Below, in pieces: positions 15,529 to 24,001 of a stretch of DNA of 37,226 nt. The translations under genes were made by a program, and so were the position numbers. Each line of letters begins with the position of its first letter. Positions within the stretch are counted from its first letter, which is position 1. Below the pieces are notes generated by a model that was not told where the DNA came from, ran no database searches, and saw only the letters and a list, made by a program, of their open reading frames with translations. This stretch comes from Candidatus Bipolaricaulota bacterium. GTDB taxonomy: Bacteria > Bipolaricaulota > Bipolaricaulia > Bipolaricaulales > Bipolaricaulaceae. The stretch lies in NCBI GenBank assembly GCA_937921255.1, contig CAKZSO010000009.1:1-37226 (forward strand), written 5' to 3'.

Positions 15529-18243
15529 TTAGATCTCGCTCCAAGTGCGGCCAACGGTAACGTCGACGGCGAGGGGGACGCGGAGGTCGGCAACCCGTTC
15601 CATGATCCCCTTGACCGTTTGCGCGGCGCGGTCGGCGTCCTCTTCGTCGCACTCGAACACGAGCTCGTCGTGGATCTGGAGGATCATCTCCGCGGGGAGG
15701 TCCCCGTCCCGCCACGCCGCATGGAGCCGGAGCATGGCGAGCTTGATGAGGTCGGCCGCCGAGCCCTGGATCGGGGTGTTGATCGCGTTTCGCTCTTCGT
15801 ACCCCCCCGCCCCGACAAGCGGTAGCCGCTCCACCCCGAGGTTGACCGGCCGCCTCCGCCCGAGCAGGGTCCGCGCGTAGCCCGTCCTCCGCGCCTCGGC
15901 CACGAGCCCCTCCAGGAACGGGCCGACCTTGGGGTAGGCCGCGAAGAACCGGTCGATGTGGGCCTTGGCCTCGGCCTGGGGAATCCCGAGGTCGCGCGCC
16001 AGCCCGTACGGGCTGATCCCGTACAGGATCCCGAAGTTCACCCGCTTGGCGATCGTCCGCATCCGGCCGTCCACCCGCTCCGGCGGGACGTCGAACAGGG
16101 TCGCCGCCGTCCGCCGGTGAAGGTCCTCCCCCCGCCCGAACGCCGCGCTCAGGTTCTCGTCCCCTGACATGTGGGCGAGCACCCGAAGCTCGATCTGGGA
16201 GTAATCGGCGCCGAGGAGAACCCGCCCGCGAGGGGCGACGAACGCCCGGCGAATGTCCACCCCGGCCTCGTGGGCCGCGGGGATGTTCTGGAGGTTCGGG
16301 TCGGAGGACGACAGGCGTCCGGTGGCGGTCCCGGTCTGGTTCCACGACGTGTGGACCCGCCCCGTGCAGGGGTGGACGTAGGAGGGGAGCTTCTCGATGT
16401 ACGTGTTCCGGAGCTTCTCGAGCTCCCGGTACGCGGCGAGCTTCCCCGGAAACTCGTGGTACCCGGCGAGCTCGCGGAGGACGAACGCGTCGGTCGCCGG
16501 CCCGGTCTTCCGCCGGCCGCGGACGGGGAGCTTGAGCTTCTCATAGAGGATCTCCCGCACCTGGGGGGTGGAGTTGGGGTTGAACGGCCCGCCCGCCAGG
16601 GCGAACAGCTCCTCCCGCAGCTGGCCAAGGAGGATCTCAAGCTCTTTGCCCTGCTCGCGGAGGGCGTCCACGTCGAGGAGGACCCCCCGCCGCTCCATCG
16701 CCCGCAGGACCTCAACGAGCGGGATCTCCACCTCAGCGAACAGCTTCGCGAGCCCTGCCTCCTCGAGCTTGGCGGTGAGGCCTGGCCGGAGCCGGCACAC
16801 CACGGCTGCGTCCTCGCCCGCGTAGCGGGCAGCGCGGTCCACCGGCACCTCGGCGATCCCCTCCTCCCCGCCGAAGGCGAGGAGCTCCCTGTAGGTCTGA
16901 ACACGGACCCCGAGCTCGGAGCGGGCGATCACGTCCAACCCGTGGGCCGGGGCGTCAGGATAGAGGAGCCAGTGAGCGATCATCGCGTCGAACGCAACCC
17001 CGCCCGCCTCGATCCCGTGGCCGGCGAGGACCTGGAGGTCGTACTTCAGGTTCTGGCCGAGGATCCGCGGCACATCTCCCTCGAGGAGCGGCCGGAGTCC
17101 CTCCAGGACGCGGCGCACCGGGAGCTGAGCCGGGGCACCGGGGTAGCGGTGCCCGACGGGGACGTACCACGCTCGATCAGGCTCCACGGCGAGGGCGATC
17201 CCGACGATCTCCGCGGAGAGGGGATCCGTGCCCGTCGTCTCCAAGTCGAGCGCGAACTCCTCCGCCCGGCGCAGGGTCTCGAGTAGTGAGGTGAACGCGT
17301 CCTCGCGCGTGACAACCTCGCACGTCCCTTCCGGTGCCGCGGGCCGGTCAAGCGCGAGCTCGGACAGGATCGTCCGGAACTCGAGGGCGCCGAGGGTCAA
17401 GCGCAGCTTCTCCGGGTCGAGCGGCCGGGGCGCGCAGTCGTTGACGGAGAGCGAGAGCGGAACCTCGCGCAGGGCCACGAGCTCCCGCGACAGGAGCGCG
17501 TCCTCCCGGTGGGCGGAAAGGGCGTTTGCGACCCGCTTGTTGCGGATCTTGTCCACGGAAGCGAGGACGGCGTCGAGGGAGCCGTGCTCCTGGAGGAGCA
17601 CGCGGGCTGTCTTCTCCCCAATCCCCCTCACCCCCGGCACGTTGTCCGAGGCGTCGCCCTCGAGGGCGAGGAGGTCCCCGACCCGCTCCGGGGGGACGCC
17701 GAACTTCGCGAGGACCCCCTCTCGGTCGAGGACGGTCACCCGGTCCGCAGGCCCGCGGCCGGGGCGAAGGAGCTTCACCCGGTCGGAGACAAGCTGAGCC
17801 ATGTCCTTATCACCAGTGAGGTGGAGAACGGGAATCCCCACCCGCTCCGCCCCCCAGGATAGGGTGGCCATCACGTCGTCCGCCTCGTAGCCGGGGACGA
17901 CGAGGCACGGGATCCCGAGCGCCGCGAGGAGCTCGGGGACGCGGGGGATCTGCGCCGCAAGGGGCTCTGGAGTCGGCTTCCGGGTCGCCTTGTAGGCGAG
18001 GTACTCCTCGTGGCGCACCGTGACCCCGCCGGCGTCGAGGGCCACAGCCACGTACCGGGACGGGTAGTCGCGCAGCACCTTGAGCAGGGTGCGGAGGAAC
18101 CCGTACAGGGCGCCCACCGGCTCCCCGCGGGAGGTAGTGAGGTCGGGGACGGCGTAGAACGAACGGTAGAGGGCGGAGTGGCCGTCCACGACAAGGAGCC
18201 GCTCCGGCACCTCACCAACGCCGAGCGCATCGTAGATTGTCAC
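15529..18243 (-). CDS. polA: DNA polymerase I with 5'-3' and 3'-5' exonuclease domains
   Basis: A protein of 904 residues with the complete three-domain layout. The 5'-3' nuclease (1-290) starts with LLVVDGHSALYRSFYAVPDL and has GDKDMAQLV and EGDASDNVPGVRGIGEKTA. The proofreading domain appears active: D333 and E335 in LDLETTGTDP, then QNLKYDLQVL and YAGEDAAVV. The polymerase has motif A GADYSQIELR (D680), motif B with AKRVNFGILYG, and motif C QIHDELV (D859). This differs from Thermus-type enzymes, which lost proofreading. The start is GTG 18243, preceded by CCGGAG. It lies 83 bases after ruvC, with a tiny ORF between them. Roles are Okazaki fragment processing and repair. Confidence 0.97.
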   Translation of the reverse strand: MTIYDALGVGEVPERLLVVDGHSALYRSFYAVPDLTTSRGEPVGALYGFLRTLLKVLRDYPSRYVAVALDAGGVTVRHEEYLAYKATRKPTPEPLAAQIPRVPELLAALGIPCLVVPGYEADDVMATLSWGAERVGIPVLHLTGDKDMAQLVSDRVKLLRPGRGPADRVTVLDREGVLAKFGVPPERVGDLLALEGDASDNVPGVRGIGEKTARVLLQEHGSLDAVLASVDKIRNKRVANALSAHREDALLSRELVALREVPLSLSVNDCAPRPLDPEKLRLTLGALEFRTILSELALDRPAAPEGTCEVVTREDAFTSLLETLRRAEEFALDLETTGTDPLSAEIVGIALAVEPDRAWYVPVGHRYPGAPAQLPVRRVLEGLRPLLEGDVPRILGQNLKYDLQVLAGHGIEAGGVAFDAMIAHWLLYPDAPAHGLDVIARSELGVRVQTYRELLAFGGEEGIAEVPVDRAARYAGEDAAVVCRLRPGLTAKLEEAGLAKLFAEVEIPLVEVLRAMERRGVLLDVDALREQGKELEILLGQLREELFALAGGPFNPNSTPQVREILYEKLKLPVRGRRKTGPATDAFVLRELAGYHEFPGKLAAYRELEKLRNTYIEKLPSYVHPCTGRVHTSWNQTGTATGRLSSSDPNLQNIPAAHEAGVDIRRAFVAPRGRVLLGADYSQIELRVLAHMSGDENLSAAFGRGEDLHRRTAATLFDVPPERVDGRMRTIAKRVNFGILYGISPYGLARDLGIPQAEAKAHIDRFFAAYPKVGPFLEGLVAEARRTGYARTLLGRRRPVNLGVERLPLVGAGGYEERNAINTPIQGSAADLIKLAMLRLHAAWRDGDLPAEMILQIHDELVFECDEEDADRAAQTVKGIMERVADLRVPLAVDVTVGRTWSEI

Positions 18244-18244
18244 G

Positions 18245-18301
18245 TCAGCTCCGGAACACCACCACTGCGCCCCCCCCCGAGTGCACCGAGCAGCGGATCA
18301 T
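18245..18301 (-). CDS. Possible 18-residue upstream ORF before polA
   Basis: MIRCSVHSGGGAVVVFRS, starting at ATG 18301 behind GGAGGGAG and stopping one base before the polA GTG. It contains a run of nine G on the coding strand (18270-18278). Its placement suggests translational coupling to polA, but nothing shows that it is translated. No family is recognised. Confidence 0.3.
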   Translation of the reverse strand: MIRCSVHSGGGAVVVFRS

Positions 18302-18326
18302 CTGGGGATCTCCCTCCCGTCCCCCG

Positions 18327-18857
18327 TCACCGGAGCAACCCGCCGTCGAAGAACGCGCACAGGGCAATCGCCACCGCATCGCCAGCGTGATCGGACCACT
18401 TCGCCATCTTCGCCCCGTCAGCGGACACGAGGGCCTTCACCATCGCCAGCATCTGCTCCTTGGGGGCGGAACCGTTCCCGCAGATCCACTTCTTCACCTG
18501 CCGCGGGGGGAACGCGCGGAGCTCCCGGCCGCGGGCGAGGAACTTCACGAGCCCGATCACCTCGGCCGTCCCCATCGCCGAGGGGGCGTTGCGGGCGAGG
18601 AACACCTCCTCCACCGCCACCGCCTGCGGGTGATACGCGGCGATCGTGTGCGCCAGGACGTCGTGGATCTGCCCCAGCCGCTCCGGGAGGACCGTCCCGG
18701 GCTCGGTGCGGATCGTCCCCGCTTCGAGCACGGCAAACGCCCGGCCCCTGCCCTCGACCACCGCGTACCCGGTCGCAGACAGGCCGGGGTCCACCCCGAG
18801 GACCCGTACCGCCGGCGGCTCGCCAGACGCGCGACGCTCGCCCACGCGATGGATCAT
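18327..18857 (-). CDS. ruvC: Holliday junction resolvase RuvC
   Basis: A protein of 176 residues, the normal RuvC size. The first catalytic aspartate is D23 in VLGVDPGLSATGYAV. The glutamate is in VAVEEVFLARN. The C-terminal acidic pair is in SDHAGDAVAIA. RuvC cuts Holliday junctions as a dimer with RuvAB, neither of which is in the window. ATG 18857 overlaps the stop of the preceding DUF177 gene as ATGA, so the two are coupled; the open frame upstream of this ATG is only the shadow of that gene. An alternative start nearer VRVLGVDPG would shorten it by about 16 residues. Confidence 0.94.
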   Translation of the reverse strand: MIHRVGERRASGEPPAVRVLGVDPGLSATGYAVVEGRGRAFAVLEAGTIRTEPGTVLPERLGQIHDVLAHTIAAYHPQAVAVEEVFLARNAPSAMGTAEVIGLVKFLARGRELRAFPPRQVKKWICGNGSAPKEQMLAMVKALVSADGAKMAKWSDHAGDAVAIALCAFFDGGLLR

Positions 18858-19351
18858 CGCTCCGACGGGGGCTCGTCGAGGAGCTTCCGCAGGACGGAAA
18901 GCCGGGGATCGAGCCGTTTCGTCTGACCGTGGCAACCCTCCCGGTGCCGCTCCCAGTTGAGGTCCGCTCCGCACTCCGGGCAGATCCCGAGGCACCCCGG
19001 CGTGCAGAGGGGCTTGGGAGACAGGCCCAGCCGCAGCCCGGCCTCGATGAACGGCCTGAGCTCGAGGGTCGGGCCGGCGACCTCGGCGGGGTGGACCTCC
19101 GGCGTCCCCTCCTCGTGCACGTCCTCCACCAGCTCCACCAGGCACCGCGAGCACTTCCGCCGCACCCGGCCGCGCACAGCGACGTTAAGGATGAACTCCC
19201 CCTCTTGGTAAACCGCGCTGGCCACGACGTGCACCGGCCCCAACACGCGCAAGATCTCCCCCTGCCACTCCAGGTCCGGAAGGTCCACATCCCGAGTCAG
19301 GCTCACCGAACGTCCGGGCTCCGTCCGCAACGCCTCAAGGTCGAACTTCAT
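18854..19351 (-). CDS. DUF177/YceD family protein
   Basis: A protein of 165 residues. It carries the family pattern: a beta-rich N-terminal part, then CSRCLVELVEDV near 72 and a second cysteine cluster CTPGCLGICPECGADLN near 120. YceD proteins usually sit beside rpmF (ribosomal protein L32) and are linked to 23S rRNA and ribosome maturation; here rpmF is absent and ruvC follows. ATG 19351 is chosen over the GTG two codons upstream because GAGG lies 6 bases before it. The cysteines could bind zinc. A TATACT lies upstream, divergent from rplI. Confidence 0.85.
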   Translation of the reverse strand: MKFDLEALRTEPGRSVSLTRDVDLPDLEWQGEILRVLGPVHVVASAVYQEGEFILNVAVRGRVRRKCSRCLVELVEDVHEEGTPEVHPAEVAGPTLELRPFIEAGLRLGLSPKPLCTPGCLGICPECGADLNWERHREGCHGQTKRLDPRLSVLRKLLDEPPSER

Positions 19352-19377
19352 CGTCACCTCGCTTGGTCCGACGAGAA

Positions 19378-19383
19378 AGTATA
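19378..19383 (-). promoter_or_regulatory. -10 element of DUF177-ruvC(-polA)
   Basis: TATACT on the minus strand, 26 bases upstream of the DUF177 ATG. A good -35 is not seen. Confidence 0.4.
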
Positions 19384-19390
19384 GCGGCGT

Positions 19391-19419
19391 TTGAACTTCC
19401 GACAGGGTGCCTCTACCAT
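19391..19419 (+). promoter_or_regulatory. Promoter of rplI-murJ
   Basis: TTGAAC (19391-19396), a 17-base spacer, then TACCAT (19414-19419). The leader holds AAGGAGGG before the GTG start of rplI. Confidence 0.5.
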
Positions 19420-19442
19420 TGCCTGGTCAAGGAGGGATACCG

Positions 19443-19889
19443 GTGAAGGTTCTGTTGACCCGTGAGGTGGCCGGATTGGGGATCCCGGGAGACGTCGTCG
19501 AGGTCAAGGACGGCTACGCCCGCAACTACATCCTGCCCCGAAAGCTCGGCGTGCTCCCCACGCCCCACGAGCTGGCCCGGTTCGGCGAGCTCCGCTCCCG
19601 CTACGAGGCCGAGCTCGCCGATCGCCACACCCAAGCCCAAGTCCTGGCCGACAAGCTCAACGGGGTGGAGCTCGTGTTCACGCGCCGCGTCCACGACGCG
19701 GACAAGCTGTACGCCACGGTGCGCCCCCAGGACGTGGCCAAGGAGATCGCCGACCGGTTCGGCGTGAAGCTCGACCCCGACCGGATCCGCATGGAGACGG
19801 TGGAGACCCTGGGCGAGCACCAGGCCGAGCTCGTCCTCTACGAGAACATCACTGCCACCGTCAAGCTGACGGTCACCCCGGCCGCGTAG
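19443..19889 (+). CDS. rplI: 50S ribosomal protein L9
   Basis: A protein of 148 residues, the usual full length. The N-terminus, after the GTG start, is VKVLLTREVAGLGIPGDVVEVKDGYARNYILPR in two overlapping family motifs, including the conserved GDVVEVKDGYARNYL-type stretch. The C-terminal rRNA-binding domain starts near 75. AAGGAGGG precedes GTG 19443. L9 binds 23S rRNA near the L1 stalk. Here it is followed 7 bases later by murJ rather than by rpsF, ssb or rpsR. Confidence 0.97.
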   Translation: MKVLLTREVAGLGIPGDVVEVKDGYARNYILPRKLGVLPTPHELARFGELRSRYEAELADRHTQAQVLADKLNGVELVFTRRVHDADKLYATVRPQDVAKEIADRFGVKLDPDRIRMETVETLGEHQAELVLYENITATVKLTVTPAA

Positions 19890-19896
19890 CCCGACG

Positions 19897-21459
19897 GTGG
19901 GGGACGCCACGGACTCCCCGCGCCGGCCCCGAGAAGAACCGCCAGCCCCTCCGCTCAGCCCCCACGGGGTCAGGGGGGGGGCGTTCCTCGGCGACGTGGT
20001 CCGCGGTGCCGGGGGAACGGTTCTGTCGCGGATCGTGGGCCTTGCCCGCGACGCAGCGATCGCCTACGCGTTCGGGGCGTCGGCGGGGTACGACGCGTTC
20101 CTCGTTGCTCTCTACATCCCCCAGGCCCTGCGCCAGGTCCTCGGGGAGGGAGGGCTGGCCGCGGCGTTCCTCCCCGTGTACGCCCGAGCGCGGGAGGAGG
20201 GGGAGGGGGAAGCGCTCGCCCGGTCGGCGTTTCTCTACCTTCTCCTCGTCCTCCCGGTGATCTGCGCGGGGGGCGCCTTGTTTGCGCCCGCCTACCTCCC
20301 CGTCCTCGCCGCGGGGTTCGCGCAGGAGACGATGGCCCAGAGCGTGACCCTTGCCCGGTGGCTGTTCCCCCTGATCGGGTTCATCTCCGTCTCTGCCCTC
20401 GCCGGGGGGATCCTGAACGCCCACGGCCGGTTCTTCCTCCCCGCCCTCGCCCCGGCCGTGCTCAACGTGGGGATGGTCGTCGGCGCGGTTCTCCTGGCAC
20501 GGATCGCCAGCCCACCGATCCTGGGCCTCGCCCTGGGATCGCTCGTCGGCGGGGCAGGGATGGCGATCCTCCTCCTCCCGCCGCTTCGCTCGACCTTCCG
20601 CGGCCCGTGGCGGATCCGCCCCCACCCCGCCCTCCGGGAGGTGGCGTGGCGGCTTCTCCCCGCGCTCGGCGCGCTCGTCGTTGCCGAGCTGAACACCCTC
20701 GTCGACAACCGGCTTGCCTCCTACCTCGAGCCGGGCTCGATCGCCACCCTCCAGTACGCGATGCGTCTTTTTCAGCTCCCGTTAGGGATCCTCGCCGTAT
20801 CGGTAACGACGGCGGCTCTCCCCTGGCTTTCCCGCCTCGTTGCCCAGGCGGACGATCACGGCTTCCGGCGCGCGCTCGAGCAGGGGTTCCTCGTCACCGC
20901 CGCCCTCGTCCTCCCGGCCTTGGCCGGGCTCCTCATCCTCGGGGTGCCGATCGTCACGATCCTGTTTGAGCGAGGGGCGTTCACATCCGCCGACACGGCG
21001 CGCACCTACGCCGCGCTGGCCGGGTACCTGTGCGGCCTGTGGGCGTACGCGCTCGTGTACCTCCTCTCCCGGGCGTGGTTTGCCCTCGGCCGGCCCCTCC
21101 TCCCCGTCCTCGCCGGCGCGGTGGCCCTCGTCGTCAACATCGGGCTCAACCTGTGGTGGGTGAAGCTCTGGGGGACGTTCGGCCTCGCCCTCGCCACTGG
21201 AGTGGCGGGCTGGGTCCACGCAGTCCTCCTCGGGACCCTCCTCTGGAAGCGTTGCCCAGGGTGGATTCCCGCCCGAAGCGCGCTCCGGGTGTTCCTCGCG
21301 GTGGGGGGGATGGCGGGTGGTCTCCTCCTCGTCCGGCCGATCGTCGCCCCCCACGGGCCGTGGGCCGCGGTCGGCGCGGGTGTTCCGCTTGGGATCGCCC
21401 TCTACGCAGCCCTCATCTGGGGGCTTGGGGTCAAGCGAGCCCTGGTGGGCGGACGATGA
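19897..21459 (+). CDS. murJ: Lipid II flippase MurJ
   Basis: A protein of 520 residues with about 14 membrane segments, of the MATE/MOP superfamily. The hallmark N-terminal stretch is TVLSRIVGLARDAAIAYAFG, then YDAFLVALYIPQALRQVLGEG and AFLPVYARAREEG. It moves lipid II across the inner membrane for peptidoglycan synthesis. GTG 19897 has no clear ribosome binding site and gives about 30 extra polar residues before the first conserved helix; GTG 19996 is a possible alternative. A run of nine G at 19973-19981 lies in that N-terminal extension. The 3' end overlaps the convergent Cys-rich gene by 29 bases. Confidence 0.93.
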   Translation: MGDATDSPRRPREEPPAPPLSPHGVRGGAFLGDVVRGAGGTVLSRIVGLARDAAIAYAFGASAGYDAFLVALYIPQALRQVLGEGGLAAAFLPVYARAREEGEGEALARSAFLYLLLVLPVICAGGALFAPAYLPVLAAGFAQETMAQSVTLARWLFPLIGFISVSALAGGILNAHGRFFLPALAPAVLNVGMVVGAVLLARIASPPILGLALGSLVGGAGMAILLLPPLRSTFRGPWRIRPHPALREVAWRLLPALGALVVAELNTLVDNRLASYLEPGSIATLQYAMRLFQLPLGILAVSVTTAALPWLSRLVAQADDHGFRRALEQGFLVTAALVLPALAGLLILGVPIVTILFERGAFTSADTARTYAALAGYLCGLWAYALVYLLSRAWFALGRPLLPVLAGAVALVVNIGLNLWWVKLWGTFGLALATGVAGWVHAVLLGTLLWKRCPGWIPARSALRVFLAVGGMAGGLLLVRPIVAPHGPWAAVGAGVPLGIALYAALIWGLGVKRALVGGR

Positions 21460-22036
21460 GGCCGGGGGGCGGCTCGGGAACGGGCGGGAACAGCCCCACC
21501 AGGCCGCGGGCAAACCGCAGGGGATCGTCGGACCGGTAGGCCGCAAGCCACACCGAAAGCGCCTGGGCCGCCCGCCGCAGCTTCTCGCGATCGAACTTCC
21601 CCTCCTGCACCAGGGGAAGGAACCCTTCATCCACCAGGGCCCGCCCGAGCGGAGACGGGGGGGAGGAGACGAGGACCACCGGGGACAAGGCCTGATCGAG
21701 GTGCCGGAGCGCTCCCTCGACCTCAAAATCCGTGGCCAGTCCGCGGTGGAGAAGTGCGGCCAGCGCTTCGGCGAGGAGCTCGACGTGGGGCCAGATTCCC
21801 TCGCTTCCCGCGGAGACGAGGTCGCGGTACCAGACGGCCCACGCCCGCGTGAGCTCCTGCGCACGCTTCTCGCGCAACCGCTCCTCCGCCTGGCGGCCGT
21901 ACGGGCAATCGGGGACGCACCGGACGCCCTTCCCGCGGTGGGAACCGCAGCAGCGGCTGCACAGGGCCTTGTCGAGAACCGGACAGCGCCGGTCTCCAAT
22001 GCGCTCGCCGCACAGGGCGCACCGCTCGCGGGTCAC
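21431..22036 (-). CDS. Cysteine-rich (zinc-binding-like) protein of unknown function
   Basis: A protein of 201 residues. Eight cysteines lie in the first 44 residues (C6, C9, C18, C26, C29, C30, C40, C44) in a pattern CxxCG, RRCPVLDKALCSRCCGSHR and CVPDCPYG. Similar cysteine patterns occur in uncharacterised bacterial proteins, which I recall only as a motif. The rest (50-185) is helical, with no motif I recognise. GTG 22036 overlaps the stop of the MIP18-family gene as GTGA, so it is coupled to an Fe-S-related operon. The cysteines could bind zinc or an Fe-S cluster. The 3' end overlaps murJ on the other strand. Confidence 0.75.
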   Translation of the reverse strand: MTRERCALCGERIGDRRCPVLDKALCSRCCGSHRGKGVRCVPDCPYGRQAEERLREKRAQELTRAWAVWYRDLVSAGSEGIWPHVELLAEALAALLHRGLATDFEVEGALRHLDQALSPVVLVSSPPSPLGRALVDEGFLPLVQEGKFDREKLRRAAQALSVWLAAYRSDDPLRFARGLVGLFPPVPEPPPGLIVRPPGLA

Positions 22037-22332
22037 GACGTACCGAGTCGGCGCCGCACGTCCTCCGCAATCCGCTCCGGCGTCCAGTGCGGATCCCAGA
22101 CGAGGGCGACCTCCACTTCGTAAGCGGCGAACCGATCCCGGAGGAGGGATTCAACCTCGGCCGGGAGCGAGGAAGAAAACGGGCAGGAGGGGGACGTGAG
22201 CGTCATCTCCACGAGGATCCGGTTCCCCGTGGTCTCGATCCGGTAGACGAGCCCGAGGTCGACGATGTTGATCCCCAGCTCGGGGTCGCTGACCCCGCGC
22301 AGGACCTCGCGGACTTCGCCGACCGTGGGCAA
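22033..22332 (-). CDS. MIP18/DUF59 family protein (SufT/PaaD-like Fe-S maturation factor)
   Basis: A protein of 99 residues. The core reads VREVLRGVSDPELGINIVDL, then GLVYRIE, and TLTSPSCPFSSSLPAEVE with the family's TLTxxxCP motif. Members help to deliver Fe-S clusters to target proteins. The start is TTG 22332, two bases after the rrf2 stop; there is no closer ATG or GTG, and the upstream frame overlaps rrf2. Its place between an Rrf2 regulator and a cysteine-rich protein supports a role in Fe-S metabolism. Confidence 0.85.
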   Translation of the reverse strand: MPTVGEVREVLRGVSDPELGINIVDLGLVYRIETTGNRILVEMTLTSPSCPFSSSLPAEVESLLRDRFAAYEVEVALVWDPHWTPERIAEDVRRRLGTS

Positions 22333-22334
22333 GG

Positions 22335-22811
22335 CTAGGCGCGGCCCTTCTTCCGGGCCCGCGGGGCGGCCACCTTCGCCGCCGGCGTCCGCTTCTTGGC
22401 GGGAACGCGCGATTGGTTCACCACATCGGCGAGCGTGCTCTCCGCCAGGGCCTGGGTGAACACCGTCTCCAGTCCTTGCCAAAACGGAGCGACCGGGCAT
22501 TCCTCTCCCGTGGCGAAGCCGCCCCCGCGCTGCCGACCGTAGACCAGGTTGGGGGTGACGGGCTCGAGGGCCTTGATGAGCTGCCCGAGCTTGATCGCCT
22601 TCGGCGCGTGGGCAAGCCGGTACCCGCCGGTGCGCCCCTTCTGCGCCGTGACGAGGCCCGCCCGCCGGAGGTCGAGAAGGATCTTCCGCACAAACGCTTC
22701 CGGAACACGATACCCCTCGGCGACGTCCCGCGCCGAGTGGTAGCCATCCTTGCGGACTGCAAGCTCGTACAGCACGCATACTCCATAACCCAAACGCTTG
22801 CTCGTAATCAT
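22335..22811 (-). CDS. Rrf2 family transcriptional regulator
   Basis: A protein of 158 residues. The N-terminal winged helix is typical: GYGVCVLYELAVRKDGY, then ARDVAEGYRVPEAFVRKILL and GRTGGYRLAHAPKAI. Relatives such as IscR sense Fe-S clusters through three cysteines. Here the region near 105 has only one (EECPVAP), so cluster binding of the IscR type is doubtful. The C-terminus is a lysine/arginine/alanine-rich tail of about 25 residues, which is unusual for the family and could aid DNA binding. It has its own possible -10 (TATAAA, 22827-22822) inside the 3' end of dxr. Confidence 0.88.
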   Translation of the reverse strand: MITSKRLGYGVCVLYELAVRKDGYHSARDVAEGYRVPEAFVRKILLDLRRAGLVTAQKGRTGGYRLAHAPKAIKLGQLIKALEPVTPNLVYGRQRGGGFATGEECPVAPFWQGLETVFTQALAESTLADVVNQSRVPAKKRTPAAKVAAPRARKKGRA

Positions 22812-22821
22812 GGCAGTTGAG

Positions 22822-22827
22822 TTTATA
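22822..22827 (-). promoter_or_regulatory. -10 element of rrf2, near-leaderless
   Basis: TATAAA on the minus strand, 10 bases before the rrf2 ATG, overlapping the stop region of dxr. No ribosome binding site fits between them. Confidence 0.35.
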
Positions 22828-24001
22828 CGCCGCGGCCCCTCTCCGCCACAAACGCGCGCGCTCTCTCCCGCGCCCAGTTGTCGGCCGCCCAGACGTCGGC
22901 CACGGTCCCGACGGGAGACGGGACGTGCTCAGCGCACACGGCCGTTATCCCCTCGGCAATCGCCGTGAACGGGATCGCCCCACGCAGAAACGCCTCCACC
23001 AGCACCTCGTCGGCGGCATTGGCGACCGCCGGCGCCGTTCCCCCGCCTTTTCCTGCTTCCAAAACCACGTCAAACGCGGGGTACCGGCCGGGGAGAAGCT
23101 CCTCAAACGACAGGTTGAGCCCGGAGAGCGCAAGCTGCTCGGAGGGGAACGGGCACCGGCCGGGGTAGGCGAGGGCCGCCGCGATCGGGATCCGCATGTC
23201 GGGGGGGGCGAGCTGAGCGAGCACCGTTCCGTCCGAGAACTCGACGAGGGCGTGGACCCGGGCCTGGGGGTGAACGAGAACCCCGATCCTGTCCCACGGG
23301 AGGGCAAACAGGTGATGGGCCTCGATCACCTCGAACGCCTTGTTGGCCACGGTCGCCGAGTCCACGCTGATCCGCCTGCCCATCGCCCACACGGGGTGGG
23401 CGAGCGCCTCGGCAGGGGTCACCACGGCGAGCGCGGCCGGCGGTCGATCCCGGAACGGGCCGCCCGAGGCGGTGATCCACACCCGCCCCACCTCGCGCGC
23501 GTTGCTCCCCTGGAGGATCTGGAACAGGGCCGCGTGCTCGGAGTCCACAGGGATGATCTGATCGGCCGCCCGGCACGCGCGACGGACGAGCTCCCCTCCG
23601 ATCACAAGGGACTCCTTGTTCGCCAGCGCAACCCTCTTCCCCGCCCCAAGCGCAGCGAGGGTTGGAACGAGTCCCACCGCGCCCACGACCGCGTTCAGGA
23701 CGAGGTCCACCTCGGGCAACGCGGCGAGATAGGCAAGCCCAGCGGGGCCGTGGACGATGTGTAGAGTCCGGGAAACGAGGTTCCGCAGGCGGTCCGCTTC
23801 CTCCGGGCCGGCCACCCCAACCCACCGCACGCCGAACTCCGCGGTGGCGGACGCCAACGGCTCGACGTTTCTCCCCCCCGCGAGGGCAACGACCTCGAGC
23901 GGGTGGCCCACCCGCTGGAGCTCGCGCACGACGGCAAGCGCCTGCGTTCCGATTGAGCCCGTCGCCCCGAGGATCGCCACCCGGGTCGGTGGGGAGCTCA
24001 T
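22823..24001 (-). CDS. dxr: 1-deoxy-D-xylulose 5-phosphate reductoisomerase
   Basis: A protein of 392 residues, the normal length. The NADPH motif is VAILGATGSIGTQAL (8-22). Active-site stretches are PVDSEHAALFQIL near 177, ITASGGPFRD near 203, and MGRRISVDSATVANKAFEVIEAH (two overlapping motifs) near 230-252. It makes 2-C-methyl-D-erythritol 4-phosphate, the committed step of the MEP isoprenoid pathway. ATG 24001 overlaps the ftsH stop as ATGA. Later MEP enzymes (IspG, IspH) are Fe-S proteins, which gives a loose functional link to the downstream genes. Confidence 0.96.
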   Translation of the reverse strand: MSSPPTRVAILGATGSIGTQALAVVRELQRVGHPLEVVALAGGRNVEPLASATAEFGVRWVGVAGPEEADRLRNLVSRTLHIVHGPAGLAYLAALPEVDLVLNAVVGAVGLVPTLAALGAGKRVALANKESLVIGGELVRRACRAADQIIPVDSEHAALFQILQGSNAREVGRVWITASGGPFRDRPPAALAVVTPAEALAHPVWAMGRRISVDSATVANKAFEVIEAHHLFALPWDRIGVLVHPQARVHALVEFSDGTVLAQLAPPDMRIPIAAALAYPGRCPFPSEQLALSGLNLSFEELLPGRYPAFDVVLEAGKGGGTAPAVANAADEVLVEAFLRGAIPFTAIAEGITAVCAEHVPSPVGTVADVWAADNWARERARAFVAERGRGV

